Shown here: one piece after another, positions 28,141 through 35,969 of the stretch | How positions within the stretch are numbered: position 1 is the stretch's first letter | Layout of the letters: every line of letters begins with the position of its first letter | NCBI RefSeq assembly: GCF_013410345.1 | Contig: NZ_JACCFJ010000001.1 | Location: forward strand, 2,641,001 to 2,705,000 | DNA: 64,000 nucleotides | Source: Saccharopolyspora hordei | GTDB taxonomy: Bacteria > Actinomycetota > Actinomycetes > Mycobacteriales > Pseudonocardiaceae | Reading direction: 5' to 3' | Notes under the pieces: model-generated | The model's database searches: none | What the model saw: the letters and a program-made list of their open reading frames with translations, nothing else | What the model was told of the DNA's origin: nothing | Translations under genes and position numbers: made by a program

Positions 28141-29601
28141 TCAGAAAGTTCGGTCGCGCCAGGTGGTGAGGTGGGCGTGGATGCCGCGGAGGGCGTCGTG
28201 GGACTCGCGGTAGGCCGCGAACAGCGGCTCCAGGCGGTCGGCGTCGGCGGCGGGGGTGAACACCCGGTCCACGCCGACCGCTGCTGCCGCCGCGGTCGCG
28301 ATGTCCGGGTAGGCGCCGACGCCCACCGCCCCCAGCAGGGCCGCGCCGAGCACCGCGCTGTCGGCCACCCGCAGCCGTTCCACCGGGCGCCGCAGCACGT
28401 CGGCGTGGACCTGCGTCCACAGGTCGCTGCGCGACCCGCCGCCGGAGAAGGCCAGGGACGGCAACGAGAACCCGCACGCGCGCTCCACCGGTCCCAGCAC
28501 GTGCCGCGCGGACATCGCCACGCCCACCAGGACCGCGCGGCACAGGTCCGCCTGCGTCGTCGCCGAGCTGAGCCCGAAGAAGCTCCCGCGCACCTCGGAG
28601 TCCCACAGCGGCGCCCGCTCGCCCATGAGGTGCGGGGTGAAGACCACGCCCGGCTCACCCGCTCCCGCCGCGGCCAGCACCTCCTCGACGCTGAGCCCGG
28701 AGACCCGGCACCACCAGCGCAGGGCGTCCCCCGCGGCCTGGGTCGGCCCGGCGTGCACGTGGAGCCCGTCCTTCGGCGGGAAGGACACGACCTCCGGTGT
28801 CGGCACCGACTCGGCGGAGGCGCCCGCGACGACCAGCGAGGTCCCGCACGACACCATGCCGCGCCCCGGCTCGGTGGTGCGGGTGCCGAACACCGCGCCG
28901 TAGGCGTCCATCGTGCCCACCACGACCTCGGCGCCGGCGAGCGCGGGCTCGGTCGCCGGCCCCAGCACGGCCTCGGGAGCGGCGATCTCCGGCAGCCTCC
29001 CGGCGAGGCCGTCGACCAGCTCGACCGCCTCGTGCAGGTAGCCGTCCGGGCCGGCCACCCGGACCGCGGACAGCGGGTCGGTGGCGATCCGCCCGGTGAG
29101 CCGGGCGAGCACGAAGTCCTTGGGGCTGAGCACCCACCGGGTCCGCGCCCACAGCTCGGGTTCGGTGCGGGCGAACCACTCCGCGCGGGAGCCGACGAAG
29201 GAGGCGTCGAGCACGACCGGCCCGCCCCAGATGCGCTCCTGGTCGGCCGCGGTCAGCCGGGCGTCGAGCTCCCGCGCGACCTCGGCGCAGCGCTGGTCCT
29301 GCCAGATGATCGCCGGGGCCAGCGGGCGCAGCCGGTCGTCGACGAACACGTGGGTGTTGACCTGGCTGACCACGCCGACGGACCGCACCGCGCGCGCGTC
29401 CCGTCCGGCGAGCACGGCCCCGATGCCCTCGGTGCAGCCGCGCCACCAGTCCGCCGGGTCCTGCTCGGCCCAGCCCGGTCGTGGGCGGTGGATCGGGTAC
29501 GGCGTGGTGTGCGCCGCGACGGGGTTGCCGTCCAGGTCGAAGGCGGCCACCTTCACGGCGGTGGTGCCCACGTCGATGCCCAGCATCAGGTCCGCTGCCA
29601 T
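28141..29601 (-). CDS. FGGY-family carbohydrate kinase
   Basis: A 486-residue xylulokinase-like kinase. The N-terminal ATPase motif is MLGIDVGTTAVKVAAF, WAEQDPADWW follows, and the C-terminal domain has FSGGGSRSDLW, the FGGY signature 2 region. These enzymes phosphorylate sugars or polyols such as xylulose, glycerol or erythritol. It is the last gene of an apparent operon with an IclR regulator and an MFS transporter; the divergent partner operon encodes acyl-CoA enzymes, an unusual pairing that makes the substrate unclear. Confidence 0.88.
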   Translation of the reverse strand: MAADLMLGIDVGTTAVKVAAFDLDGNPVAAHTTPYPIHRPRPGWAEQDPADWWRGCTEGIGAVLAGRDARAVRSVGVVSQVNTHVFVDDRLRPLAPAIIWQDQRCAEVARELDARLTAADQERIWGGPVVLDASFVGSRAEWFARTEPELWARTRWVLSPKDFVLARLTGRIATDPLSAVRVAGPDGYLHEAVELVDGLAGRLPEIAAPEAVLGPATEPALAGAEVVVGTMDAYGAVFGTRTTEPGRGMVSCGTSLVVAGASAESVPTPEVVSFPPKDGLHVHAGPTQAAGDALRWWCRVSGLSVEEVLAAAGAGEPGVVFTPHLMGERAPLWDSEVRGSFFGLSSATTQADLCRAVLVGVAMSARHVLGPVERACGFSLPSLAFSGGGSRSDLWTQVHADVLRRPVERLRVADSAVLGAALLGAVGVGAYPDIATAAAAAVGVDRVFTPAADADRLEPLFAAYRESHDALRGIHAHLTTWRDRTF

Positions 29602-29643
29602 GCGGACAACAGTGACACGACCGCGTCGGCGGCCCGCGCGCGG

Positions 29644-30402
29644 TCAGACGCGTCCGGCGAGGTGCTCGGAGACCTCGTGCGTGGCGGCCTTGGTCGCCTC
29701 GGCGATCTCGGTGATCTTGTCGGCCAGCCGGTTGCTCGGGCCGGCCACCGCGATCGCCGCGACCACCTTGCCCTTGTCGAAGATCGGCGCACCCACGCCG
29801 CTGCGGTCGGGGAGGGTCTCCCCGCGGTTGATCGCCACGCCCGCCTCGGCGACCTCCGCGAGCTGGCGGCGGATCTTCTCGCGCTGCCCGGGATCGCTCA
29901 GGTGGGTGGCCAGGTAGCCCTCGCGGAACCGCTCGGAGCCGAAGGCCAGCACGCACTTGCCCGAACTGGTCGGGTGCAGCGGGCGGCGGGTGCGCAGCGG
30001 GGCGATGTAGCGGATCGGGTCGGTGGACTCGATGGTGTCCGTGTAGACCACCGAGTCCCCGACCGGGGTGGCCAGCATGACCGTCTCGTTGAACTGGCGG
30101 TGCAGCCGCTCCATCGCCGGGCGGGCGGCTTCGGCGACGGTGGGGGGAGCGGCGGCCAGCAGCGAGTTGATCGCCGGGCCGATCCGGTAGGTCCCGCCCT
30201 CCTCGCGCAGGTAGCCGGTGGCGACGAGCCCCTTGACCAGGCCGTGCACCGAGGAGCGCGGCGCGTCCAGCGCGGTGGCGAGCTCGGTCAGGCGCACGCC
30301 GGACCGGTTCGCCGCCGCCAGTTCGAGGATCGTGGTGACCCGCGACACCGTGCGGTGCGCTTTGGCTGCTCCAGCTCCAGCAGGTGGCACTGCGATCCCC
30401 AT
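29644..30402 (-). CDS. IclR-family transcriptional regulator of the 28-34.5 kb catabolic locus
   Basis: A 252-residue IclR protein with an N-terminal winged helix (about residues 12-75, including LTELATALDAPRSSVHGLVKGL, quoted in part as LDAPRSSVHGLVK) and the C-terminal effector domain with HPTSSGKCVLAF. It lies between the MFS transporter gene (62-base gap) and the kinase gene (42-base gap) on one strand. Two GTTCGTATA-type palindromes in the divergent promoter region are its likely targets. ATG 30402 is used; GTG 30417, five codons upstream, is an alternative with GAGGAG very close to it. Confidence 0.9.
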   Translation of the reverse strand: MGIAVPPAGAGAAKAHRTVSRVTTILELAAANRSGVRLTELATALDAPRSSVHGLVKGLVATGYLREEGGTYRIGPAINSLLAAAPPTVAEAARPAMERLHRQFNETVMLATPVGDSVVYTDTIESTDPIRYIAPLRTRRPLHPTSSGKCVLAFGSERFREGYLATHLSDPGQREKIRRQLAEVAEAGVAINRGETLPDRSGVGAPIFDKGKVVAAIAVAGPSNRLADKITEIAEATKAATHEVSEHLAGRV

Positions 30403-30464
30403 GTCGTCGACGACCACGCTCTCCTCGAGGAGGAACCTACCGCCGCCGTGGTGCGGGAACCCGA

Positions 30465-31796
30465 TCAGGTCCGCTCGGCGACCGGCTCCGCGGCGCGCGT
30501 CCCGAGCCGCTTGGTCTGGTCGAACAGCGCACCCACGCCGATGAAGGCGGCACCCGCGACGAACATCAGCGACACCAGCCAGGTCCCGTGCCCGGGGGTG
30601 GCGGAGACCAGGGCGAGCGCGGCCAGCGGCGCCAGCCCGCCGGAGAAGGCGCCACCGACCTCGCGGCCGGTGCCCAGCCCGGAGGCGCGGGTGCGGGTCG
30701 GGAACTGCTGGGAGAGGAACGCGCCCTGGGCGCTGAGCATGGCGGGCACCACGACGCCGGTGGCCAGCACCAGCGCGGTCCAGATCAGCACGCTCTGCCC
30801 GGAGTCGAGCAGCCAGAAGAACGGGAAGGCCAGCGCGGCGGTGCCCACCGCGCCCGCCAACACCACGGTCTTCGCGCCGACGCGGTCGCAGAGCCGGCCC
30901 ACGACCGGCACCGTGACGATGGCGCAGGCGCTGGCCAGCGTCATGCCGAACGAACCGACGTGGGCCGGCACGCCGCGGAACTCGGTGAGGTAGGACAGCG
31001 AGAACGTCTTGAACACGTAGCTGACGCCGTTGTAGCCGACGGTGATCGCCAGCACCACGGCCAGGCCGCGCCAGTCCGAGCGGAGCAGGGCGCGCAGCGG
31101 CTGGTGCCCGGTGCGGGCGCCGCGCGCCTCGCGCTCGAACTCCGGGGTCTCCGGCATCTGCCTGCGGACCCAGAAACCCAGGGCCACCAAGGCGAAGCTC
31201 GCGAGGAACGGGACGCGCCAGCCCCAGCTGTGCAGGAACTGCTCGTCGAAGCTGGTGAGCACGGTGACCGTCAGCGAGGAGGTGAACAGTCCGATGTTGA
31301 CGCCCAGCGCGGGCAGCGAGCCGAGGCGTCCGCGCCTCCGCGGGTCGGCGTGCTCGTAGGCGACCGCGATCGCGCTGCCCAGTTCGGCCCCGGCGCCCAG
31401 CCCTTGGGACAGGCGCAGGACCACCAGCAGCACCGGTGCGAGCAGGCCCACCGACCCGTAGGTGGGCAGCAGTCCGATCGCGCCGGAGGACAGGCCCATC
31501 ACCAGGAACGTCACCGACAGCACGACCTTGCGGCCGAACTTGTCGCCGAGCACCCCGAAGAGGATGCCGCCGAAGGGGCGGGCGAGGAAGCCGACGGCGA
31601 AGGTCGCCATCGACGCCAGGGTGGCGAGGACCGGGTCGCCGCCGGGGAAGAACAGGTCGCCGAAGACCAGCGCGGCCATCGACGCGTAGAGGTAGAAGTC
31701 GAACCACTCCAGGGCCGAGCCGATCACCACCGCGGGACCGACGGCCTTGCGGGGAGCTGGACCTCGGGGTGCCGGGGCAGCACTGTCAAGCGTCAT
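30465..31796 (-). CDS. MFS transporter, metabolite:H+ symporter (MHS) family
   Basis: A 443-residue 12-helix transporter of the ProP/ShiA/KgtP group. It shows the conserved SALEWFDFYLYASMAALVF N-terminal motif, ARPFGGILFGVLGDKFGRK (the family's loop 2-3 signature), RLSQGLGAGAELG, and QMPETPEF after helix 6. Such proteins take up organic acids, betaines or aromatic acids with protons. It heads the minus-strand operon with the IclR and kinase genes and is divergent from acyl-CoA dehydrogenase and CoA-transferase genes, suggesting uptake of an acid that is activated to a CoA ester. Confidence 0.92.
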   Translation of the reverse strand: MTLDSAAPAPRGPAPRKAVGPAVVIGSALEWFDFYLYASMAALVFGDLFFPGGDPVLATLASMATFAVGFLARPFGGILFGVLGDKFGRKVVLSVTFLVMGLSSGAIGLLPTYGSVGLLAPVLLVVLRLSQGLGAGAELGSAIAVAYEHADPRRRGRLGSLPALGVNIGLFTSSLTVTVLTSFDEQFLHSWGWRVPFLASFALVALGFWVRRQMPETPEFEREARGARTGHQPLRALLRSDWRGLAVVLAITVGYNGVSYVFKTFSLSYLTEFRGVPAHVGSFGMTLASACAIVTVPVVGRLCDRVGAKTVVLAGAVGTAALAFPFFWLLDSGQSVLIWTALVLATGVVVPAMLSAQGAFLSQQFPTRTRASGLGTGREVGGAFSGGLAPLAALALVSATPGHGTWLVSLMFVAGAAFIGVGALFDQTKRLGTRAAEPVAERT

Positions 31797-31865
31797 CGCT
31801 GGCGTCCTCTTCGCTGGTGATCGTCGCGCGACTGCGCGGGAACCCGCTCGGCAGCGGGGAGAAGT

Positions 31866-31881
31866 GTTCGTATATACGAAC
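31866..31881. promoter_or_regulatory. Perfect 16-bp operator palindrome, MFS side
   Basis: GTTCGTATATACGAAC is its own reverse complement. It lies about 18 bases downstream of the -10 box TAGATT (31904-31899, minus strand) of the MFS promoter, a position where a bound repressor would block transcription. It resembles IclR-family operators and the locus encodes an IclR protein. Confidence 0.75.
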
Positions 31882-31898
31882 TCGCTGTCGTCAGTGCG

Positions 31899-31961
31899 AA
31901 TCTAGGAAGTGAACGGCGTCACTGTCAAGGCGTTGACAACGCGGTCGCGCCGGATCAGGGT
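31899..31961. promoter_or_regulatory. Back-to-back divergent promoters with a palindromic -35 core
   Basis: The core 31923-31938 reads TGTCAAGGCGTTGACA, so a consensus TTGACA faces each way. On the plus strand TTGACA (31933-31938) is followed after 17 bases by CAGGGT (31956-31961), driving the acyl-CoA dehydrogenase. On the minus strand TTGACA (31928-31923) is followed after 18 bases by TAGATT (31904-31899), driving the MFS operon. Confidence 0.7.
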
Positions 31962-31982
31962 GTTCCCATATCCGATCGAAGA

Positions 31983-31998
31983 GTTCGTATATGTGAAC
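31983..31998. promoter_or_regulatory. Second operator, acyl-CoA dehydrogenase side
   Basis: GTTCGTATATGTGAAC, with one half-site identical to the perfect operator at 31866 and two changes in the other half. It lies about 21 bases downstream of the plus-strand -10 box and 38 bases before the acyl-CoA dehydrogenase start. The two operators are almost equidistant from the -35 core. Confidence 0.7.
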
Positions 31999-32020
31999 AC
32001 GCCGGGCGGGAGGCCACGCG

Positions 32021-33187
32021 ATGCACTTCGAGCTGACCGAGGACCAGGCGGACCTGCGGGCGGGCGCGCAGGAACTGGCCCGCAGCTTCACCGACGAGTA
32101 CTGGGCCGAGTGCGACGCGGAGCACCGCTTCCCGTGGGAGTTCTACAACGCCTTCGCCGAGGGCGGCTGGCTCGGCATCGCCATCCCCGAGCAGTACGGC
32201 GGCGGTGGGCTCGGGATCCTGGAAGCGGCGCTGCTGCTGGAAGAGGTCGCGGCCTCCGGTGCCGGGATGAACGGCTGCAGCACCATGCACCTGACCATCT
32301 TCGGCCTGAACACCATCGTCAAGCACGGCAGCGAACAGCTGCGCCAGGAGGTCCTGCCCGCCGCGGCGGACGGCTCGCTGCACGTGTGCTTCGGCGTCAC
32401 CGAACCCGACGCGGGCACCGACACCACGCGGATCTCCACCTTCGCCGAGCGGGTCGACGGCGGGTACCGCATCAACGGCCGGAAGGTGTGGATCACCAAG
32501 GCCGGAGACTCGCAGAAGATGGTGCTCATCGCGCGCACCACCCGGCGCGAGGAGGTCGACCGGCCCACCGACGGGATGTCGCTGTTCCTCATCGACATCG
32601 ACCGCGAGCACGTGCACCTCAGCCCGATCCCCAAGCTGGGCCGCAACGCGGTCCCCTCGTACGAGGTGGTCATCGACGACCTGTTCGTGCCGGACAGCGC
32701 CCGGGTCGGCGAGGAGGGGAAGGGTTTCCGGTACCTGCTCGACGGGCTCAACCCGGAGCGGATCCTGCTGGCCCACGAGGCGCTCGGCATCGGCCGCGCC
32801 GCGCTGGACCGCGCGGTGCGCTACGCCCGGGAACGCGTCGTCTTCGACCGGCCGATCGGGCAGAACCAGGGCATCGCCTTCCCGCTGGCCGAGGCGGTGA
32901 CGCGGCTGGACGCCGCGGAGCTGATGGCCCGCAACGCGGCCTGGCGCTACGACCAGGGCCTGCCGTGCGGGCGGGAGGCGAACATGGCCAAGTGGTTGTG
33001 CGCGGACGCCGGTTTCGCCGCGGCCGACCAGGCGATCCAGACGCACGGCGGGATGGGCTACGCCCGCGAGTACCACGTGGAGCGCTACTTCCGCGAGTCC
33101 CGCATCCTCCGCCTGGCCCCGGTCAGCCAGGAGATGGTGCTGAACTACGTGGCCACCCACGTCCTCGGCCTCCCCAAGTCGTACTGA
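32021..33187 (+). CDS. Acyl-CoA dehydrogenase
   Basis: A 388-residue short/medium-chain-type acyl-CoA dehydrogenase. FAD- and substrate-contact motifs are present: FGVTEPDAGTDT, VWITKAGD and QTHGGMGYAREYHVER, where Glu350 in REYHVER is in the position of the catalytic base. It introduces a trans-2 double bond into an acyl-CoA, passing electrons to ETF. It is the first gene of the plus-strand operon facing the MFS transporter, with a GGGAGG site upstream. The substrate is inferred to be a CoA ester made by the downstream CoA transferase. Confidence 0.93.
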   Translation: MHFELTEDQADLRAGAQELARSFTDEYWAECDAEHRFPWEFYNAFAEGGWLGIAIPEQYGGGGLGILEAALLLEEVAASGAGMNGCSTMHLTIFGLNTIVKHGSEQLRQEVLPAAADGSLHVCFGVTEPDAGTDTTRISTFAERVDGGYRINGRKVWITKAGDSQKMVLIARTTRREEVDRPTDGMSLFLIDIDREHVHLSPIPKLGRNAVPSYEVVIDDLFVPDSARVGEEGKGFRYLLDGLNPERILLAHEALGIGRAALDRAVRYARERVVFDRPIGQNQGIAFPLAEAVTRLDAAELMARNAAWRYDQGLPCGREANMAKWLCADAGFAAADQAIQTHGGMGYAREYHVERYFRESRILRLAPVSQEMVLNYVATHVLGLPKSY

Positions 33188-33245
33188 CCCGTCCACTGCG
33201 TCCCGACGCCCCGCACGTCCCGACGCGAACGTCGGTGGAGGTCGG

Positions 33246-33274
33246 GGACGTGGTTCCCCCTGGAACCGCGAGAC
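33246..33274 (-). repeat. Dispersed GC-rich repeat, diverged copy 3
   Basis: Read on the minus strand, this stretch has GCGGTTCCAGGGGGAACC and then CGTCC, resembling the other two copies but with gaps. It lies in the 151-base gap between the acyl-CoA dehydrogenase and CoA-transferase genes. Relationship is plausible, not secure. Confidence 0.35.
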
Positions 33275-33338
33275 ACCGTGGTGCGGGGCTCGGAACGGCG
33301 CGGGTCGCGGTAGATCCATCGAGTGAACAGGACGGTCC

Positions 33339-34529
33339 ATGAACGCACCTGAACCCACCGGCAGCCTGCGGGGAATCCGGGTCCTCGACCTGTCCCGGAT
33401 CCTGGCCGGTCCGCTGTGCTCGCAGATGCTCGCCGACCACGGCGCCGAGGTCATCAAGGTGGAACCGCCCGCGGGCGACGACACCCGCAGCTGGGGACCG
33501 CCGTTCGTCACCGGCACCATGAGCGCCTACCACGCCGGGATCAACCGCAACAAGGCGAACACCTGCCTCGACCTGTCCACACCGGACGGACAGCGCGTGC
33601 TCGGCGACCTGCTGTCCGGGGCGGACGTCGTGGTGGAGAACTTCAAGGCGGGCACGCTGGCCGGGTGGGGCTTCTCCGACGAGGACATCGCGGAGCGCTA
33701 CCCGCGGCTGGTGCACTGCCGCATCACCGGTTTCGGCACCGACGGGCCGATGGGCTCCACGCCGGGCTACGACGCGATCCTGCAGGCCTACGGCGGGCTG
33801 ATGAGCGTCAACGGCGAGAACGACGGGCCCCCGCTGCGCGTCGGGGTGCCGATCGTGGACGTGGTGACCGGCATCTACGCCTTCTCCGGCATCCTGCTGG
33901 CCCTGCACGAACGGCACGCCACCGGCCGCGGCCAGCTCGTCGACTGCACGCTGCTGGACACCGCGGTGTCGCTGCTGCACCCGCACTCGGCCACCTGGCT
34001 GGCGTCCGGCCGCGTCCCGCAGCGCACCGGGTCGGCGCACCCGTCCATCGCCCCCTACGACACCTTCGAGGCCGCCGACGGGCTGGTCTTCATCAGCGGC
34101 GGCAACGACCGCCAGTTCCGCGACCTGGCCGACGTCCTCGGCCTCCCCGAGATCGCCGAGGACCCCCGGTTCGCCACCAACGCCGACCGGGTGCACCACG
34201 TCGACGCGCTGCGCGAGCTCCTCGCCGCCCCGATCCGCACCCGGACCCGCCAGGACCTCGCCCAGGCGCTGCTGGCGCGCGGCGTGCCCGCGACCCCGGT
34301 GCACGACGTGGGCGAGGCGCTCACCGACCCGCAGGTGCGGCACCGGCAGATGGTGGTGGAGCAGGACGGCTACCGGGGCACCGGCATCCCGATCAAGCTC
34401 AGCCGGACCCCCGGCACCGTCCGCACCGCCCCGCGGGAGAAGGGCGCCGACACCCGCCGCGTCCTCGCGTCCCTCGGCTACACCGACGAGCAGATCACCG
34501 CGCTCCTCGACGCCCGCGTCGCCACCTGA
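33339..34529 (+). CDS. CaiB/BaiF family III CoA transferase
   Basis: A 396-residue family III CoA transferase. The N-terminus reads RGIRVLDLSRILAGPLCSQMLAD, quoted in part as VLDLSRILAGP, and the catalytic Asp145 lies in PGYDAILQA, matching the aspartate that forms the acyl-aspartyl and CoA-thioester intermediates. GISSGND-like ISGGNDRQF and late GVPATPVHDVGEAL motifs are also typical. It probably transfers CoA from a donor such as succinyl-CoA to the imported acid, giving the substrate for the acyl-CoA dehydrogenase encoded just upstream. Confidence 0.92.
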   Translation: MNAPEPTGSLRGIRVLDLSRILAGPLCSQMLADHGAEVIKVEPPAGDDTRSWGPPFVTGTMSAYHAGINRNKANTCLDLSTPDGQRVLGDLLSGADVVVENFKAGTLAGWGFSDEDIAERYPRLVHCRITGFGTDGPMGSTPGYDAILQAYGGLMSVNGENDGPPLRVGVPIVDVVTGIYAFSGILLALHERHATGRGQLVDCTLLDTAVSLLHPHSATWLASGRVPQRTGSAHPSIAPYDTFEAADGLVFISGGNDRQFRDLADVLGLPEIAEDPRFATNADRVHHVDALRELLAAPIRTRTRQDLAQALLARGVPATPVHDVGEALTDPQVRHRQMVVEQDGYRGTGIPIKLSRTPGTVRTAPREKGADTRRVLASLGYTDEQITALLDARVAT

Positions 34530-34608
34530 CCCGCTGTGACACCGCCCGCTTTACCTCGCCGCAAACGAGGTTCGAGCGGTTGCAACACGGGCTCGCGAGC
34601 ATGGCGGC

Positions 34609-35874
34609 ATGACTCCCGCACCGCACCGCCACCCGCACTGGACCCGTGCGCTCGTCGAGCTGGCCGCCCTGTTCCTGGCGGCGGGCGCGGTGGAGCTCGC
34701 CGTGACCGGCGCGCACGCCCTCACCGCCGCGCCGGCCGTGCTGCTGTCGATCGGCGCCGTCCTGCTGGGCGCCGCGGCGGTCTGCTGGTCCACCCGGCGC
34801 CCGCCCCGCGCCGCAGCGCCCGTGGTGGACCCGCTGCCGGAGGAACCCGTGCGGCGCCAGGTCCTCTGGCGGCTGCGCGCCTCGATCTCCGACACCCCGG
34901 GCCGCCTGGCCCGGCTGGCCGGTGCCCTGGCCGCGCTGGGCGCGGACATCCGCACCATGCAAGTGCACCCGGTCGAGGGCGGCGCGGTGGACGACGTGCT
35001 GCTGCACGCGCCCGACCGGGTCAGCCGCTGGGAGCTGATCGAGGCGGTCGAAGCCGCCGGGGGCCGGGACGTCGTGGTGGCGCGAGCGGACGTCCGCGAG
35101 CTGGAGGACGTGCCGACCCGCACCGCGAACCTGGCCGCCGACCTGGTCAGCGGACGCACCGACGTGGTCCGTGCGCTGCGCGCGCTGCTGGGCCGGGTGG
35201 AGGTGCACTGGCAGGAGTCGTCGCAGGTCGGGACCTTCACCGGGGCGTCGGTGCACCTGGCCGCGCCGGGCGGTGGCGCGCTGGTGCTGGACCGGCCGGA
35301 CGGGGCGTTCACCCCCGCCGAGTTCGCGCGCGCCAGCGCGCTGGTCGAGCTGGCCGAGGCCTGCCGGACGCGTCTGCGACCGGACTGGCGCACCGCGCGC
35401 ACCGCGCACGGGGTGGAGCTGACCATCCGGCCGGCGGACCGGTCGGACGTCGAGCTGGTGGCCGAGTTCCACGAGCGCTGCTCCAGCGCCGCCCGCTACC
35501 GGCGCTACTTCAGCCCGGGGTCGGCGCCGGGGGAGCGCGGCCTGCAGCGGCTGCTCACGCCCGCGTTGGGGCACTCGCTGCTCGCGGTGTCCCCGGACGG
35601 CGACGTGGTCGGCATGGGGAACCTGATGTACGACGGCGACGAGGGGGAGCTCGCCCTGCTGGTCCGCGACGACTGGCAGCGGTGCGGGGTGGGCACGGCG
35701 CTGCTGGGCGAGCTCGTCGCGCAGGCCCGTCAGCTGGGTCTGCGCACGATCACCGCGCACACCCACGTGGACAACACGGCGATCGCGCGGACGCTGCGCG
35801 GCGCGGGGCTGAAGCTGGTCGGCGCCCCGGAGCCGGGCGAGTGGCGCTGGACCCGCCAGTTGCAGCCCTCCTGA
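34609..35874 (+). CDS. Membrane-anchored ACT-GNAT fusion protein (Pat-like acetyltransferase)
   Basis: A 421-residue protein with an uncommon domain order. Two hydrophobic segments (about 13-35 and 40-61) form a membrane hairpin. Residues about 88-150 are an ACT domain (SISDTPGRLARLAGALAALG, quoted at the family's core), which binds amino acids. A linker of about 110 residues follows, perhaps a second ACT-like fold, then a GNAT domain from about 275 with RYRRYFSP, the form seen in Pat-type protein lysine acetyltransferases, and the acetyl-CoA loop RDDWQRCGVGTALL. Soluble ACT-GNAT acetyltransferases regulated by amino acids are known in actinomycetes; the membrane hairpin is the unusual part. 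Role as an amino-acid-controlled protein acetyltransferase is inferred. Confidence 0.8.
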   Translation: MTPAPHRHPHWTRALVELAALFLAAGAVELAVTGAHALTAAPAVLLSIGAVLLGAAAVCWSTRRPPRAAAPVVDPLPEEPVRRQVLWRLRASISDTPGRLARLAGALAALGADIRTMQVHPVEGGAVDDVLLHAPDRVSRWELIEAVEAAGGRDVVVARADVRELEDVPTRTANLAADLVSGRTDVVRALRALLGRVEVHWQESSQVGTFTGASVHLAAPGGGALVLDRPDGAFTPAEFARASALVELAEACRTRLRPDWRTARTAHGVELTIRPADRSDVELVAEFHERCSSAARYRRYFSPGSAPGERGLQRLLTPALGHSLLAVSPDGDVVGMGNLMYDGDEGELALLVRDDWQRCGVGTALLGELVAQARQLGLRTITAHTHVDNTAIARTLRGAGLKLVGAPEPGEWRWTRQLQPS

Positions 35875-35969
35875 CACCCGACCTCCCGGCTGATCGCCCT
35901 TGACGCACGGCGCGCGGTCGCGGAGACTGCCCGACCAAATCGATTTGCCACAGCAGGAGAACGTGATCC

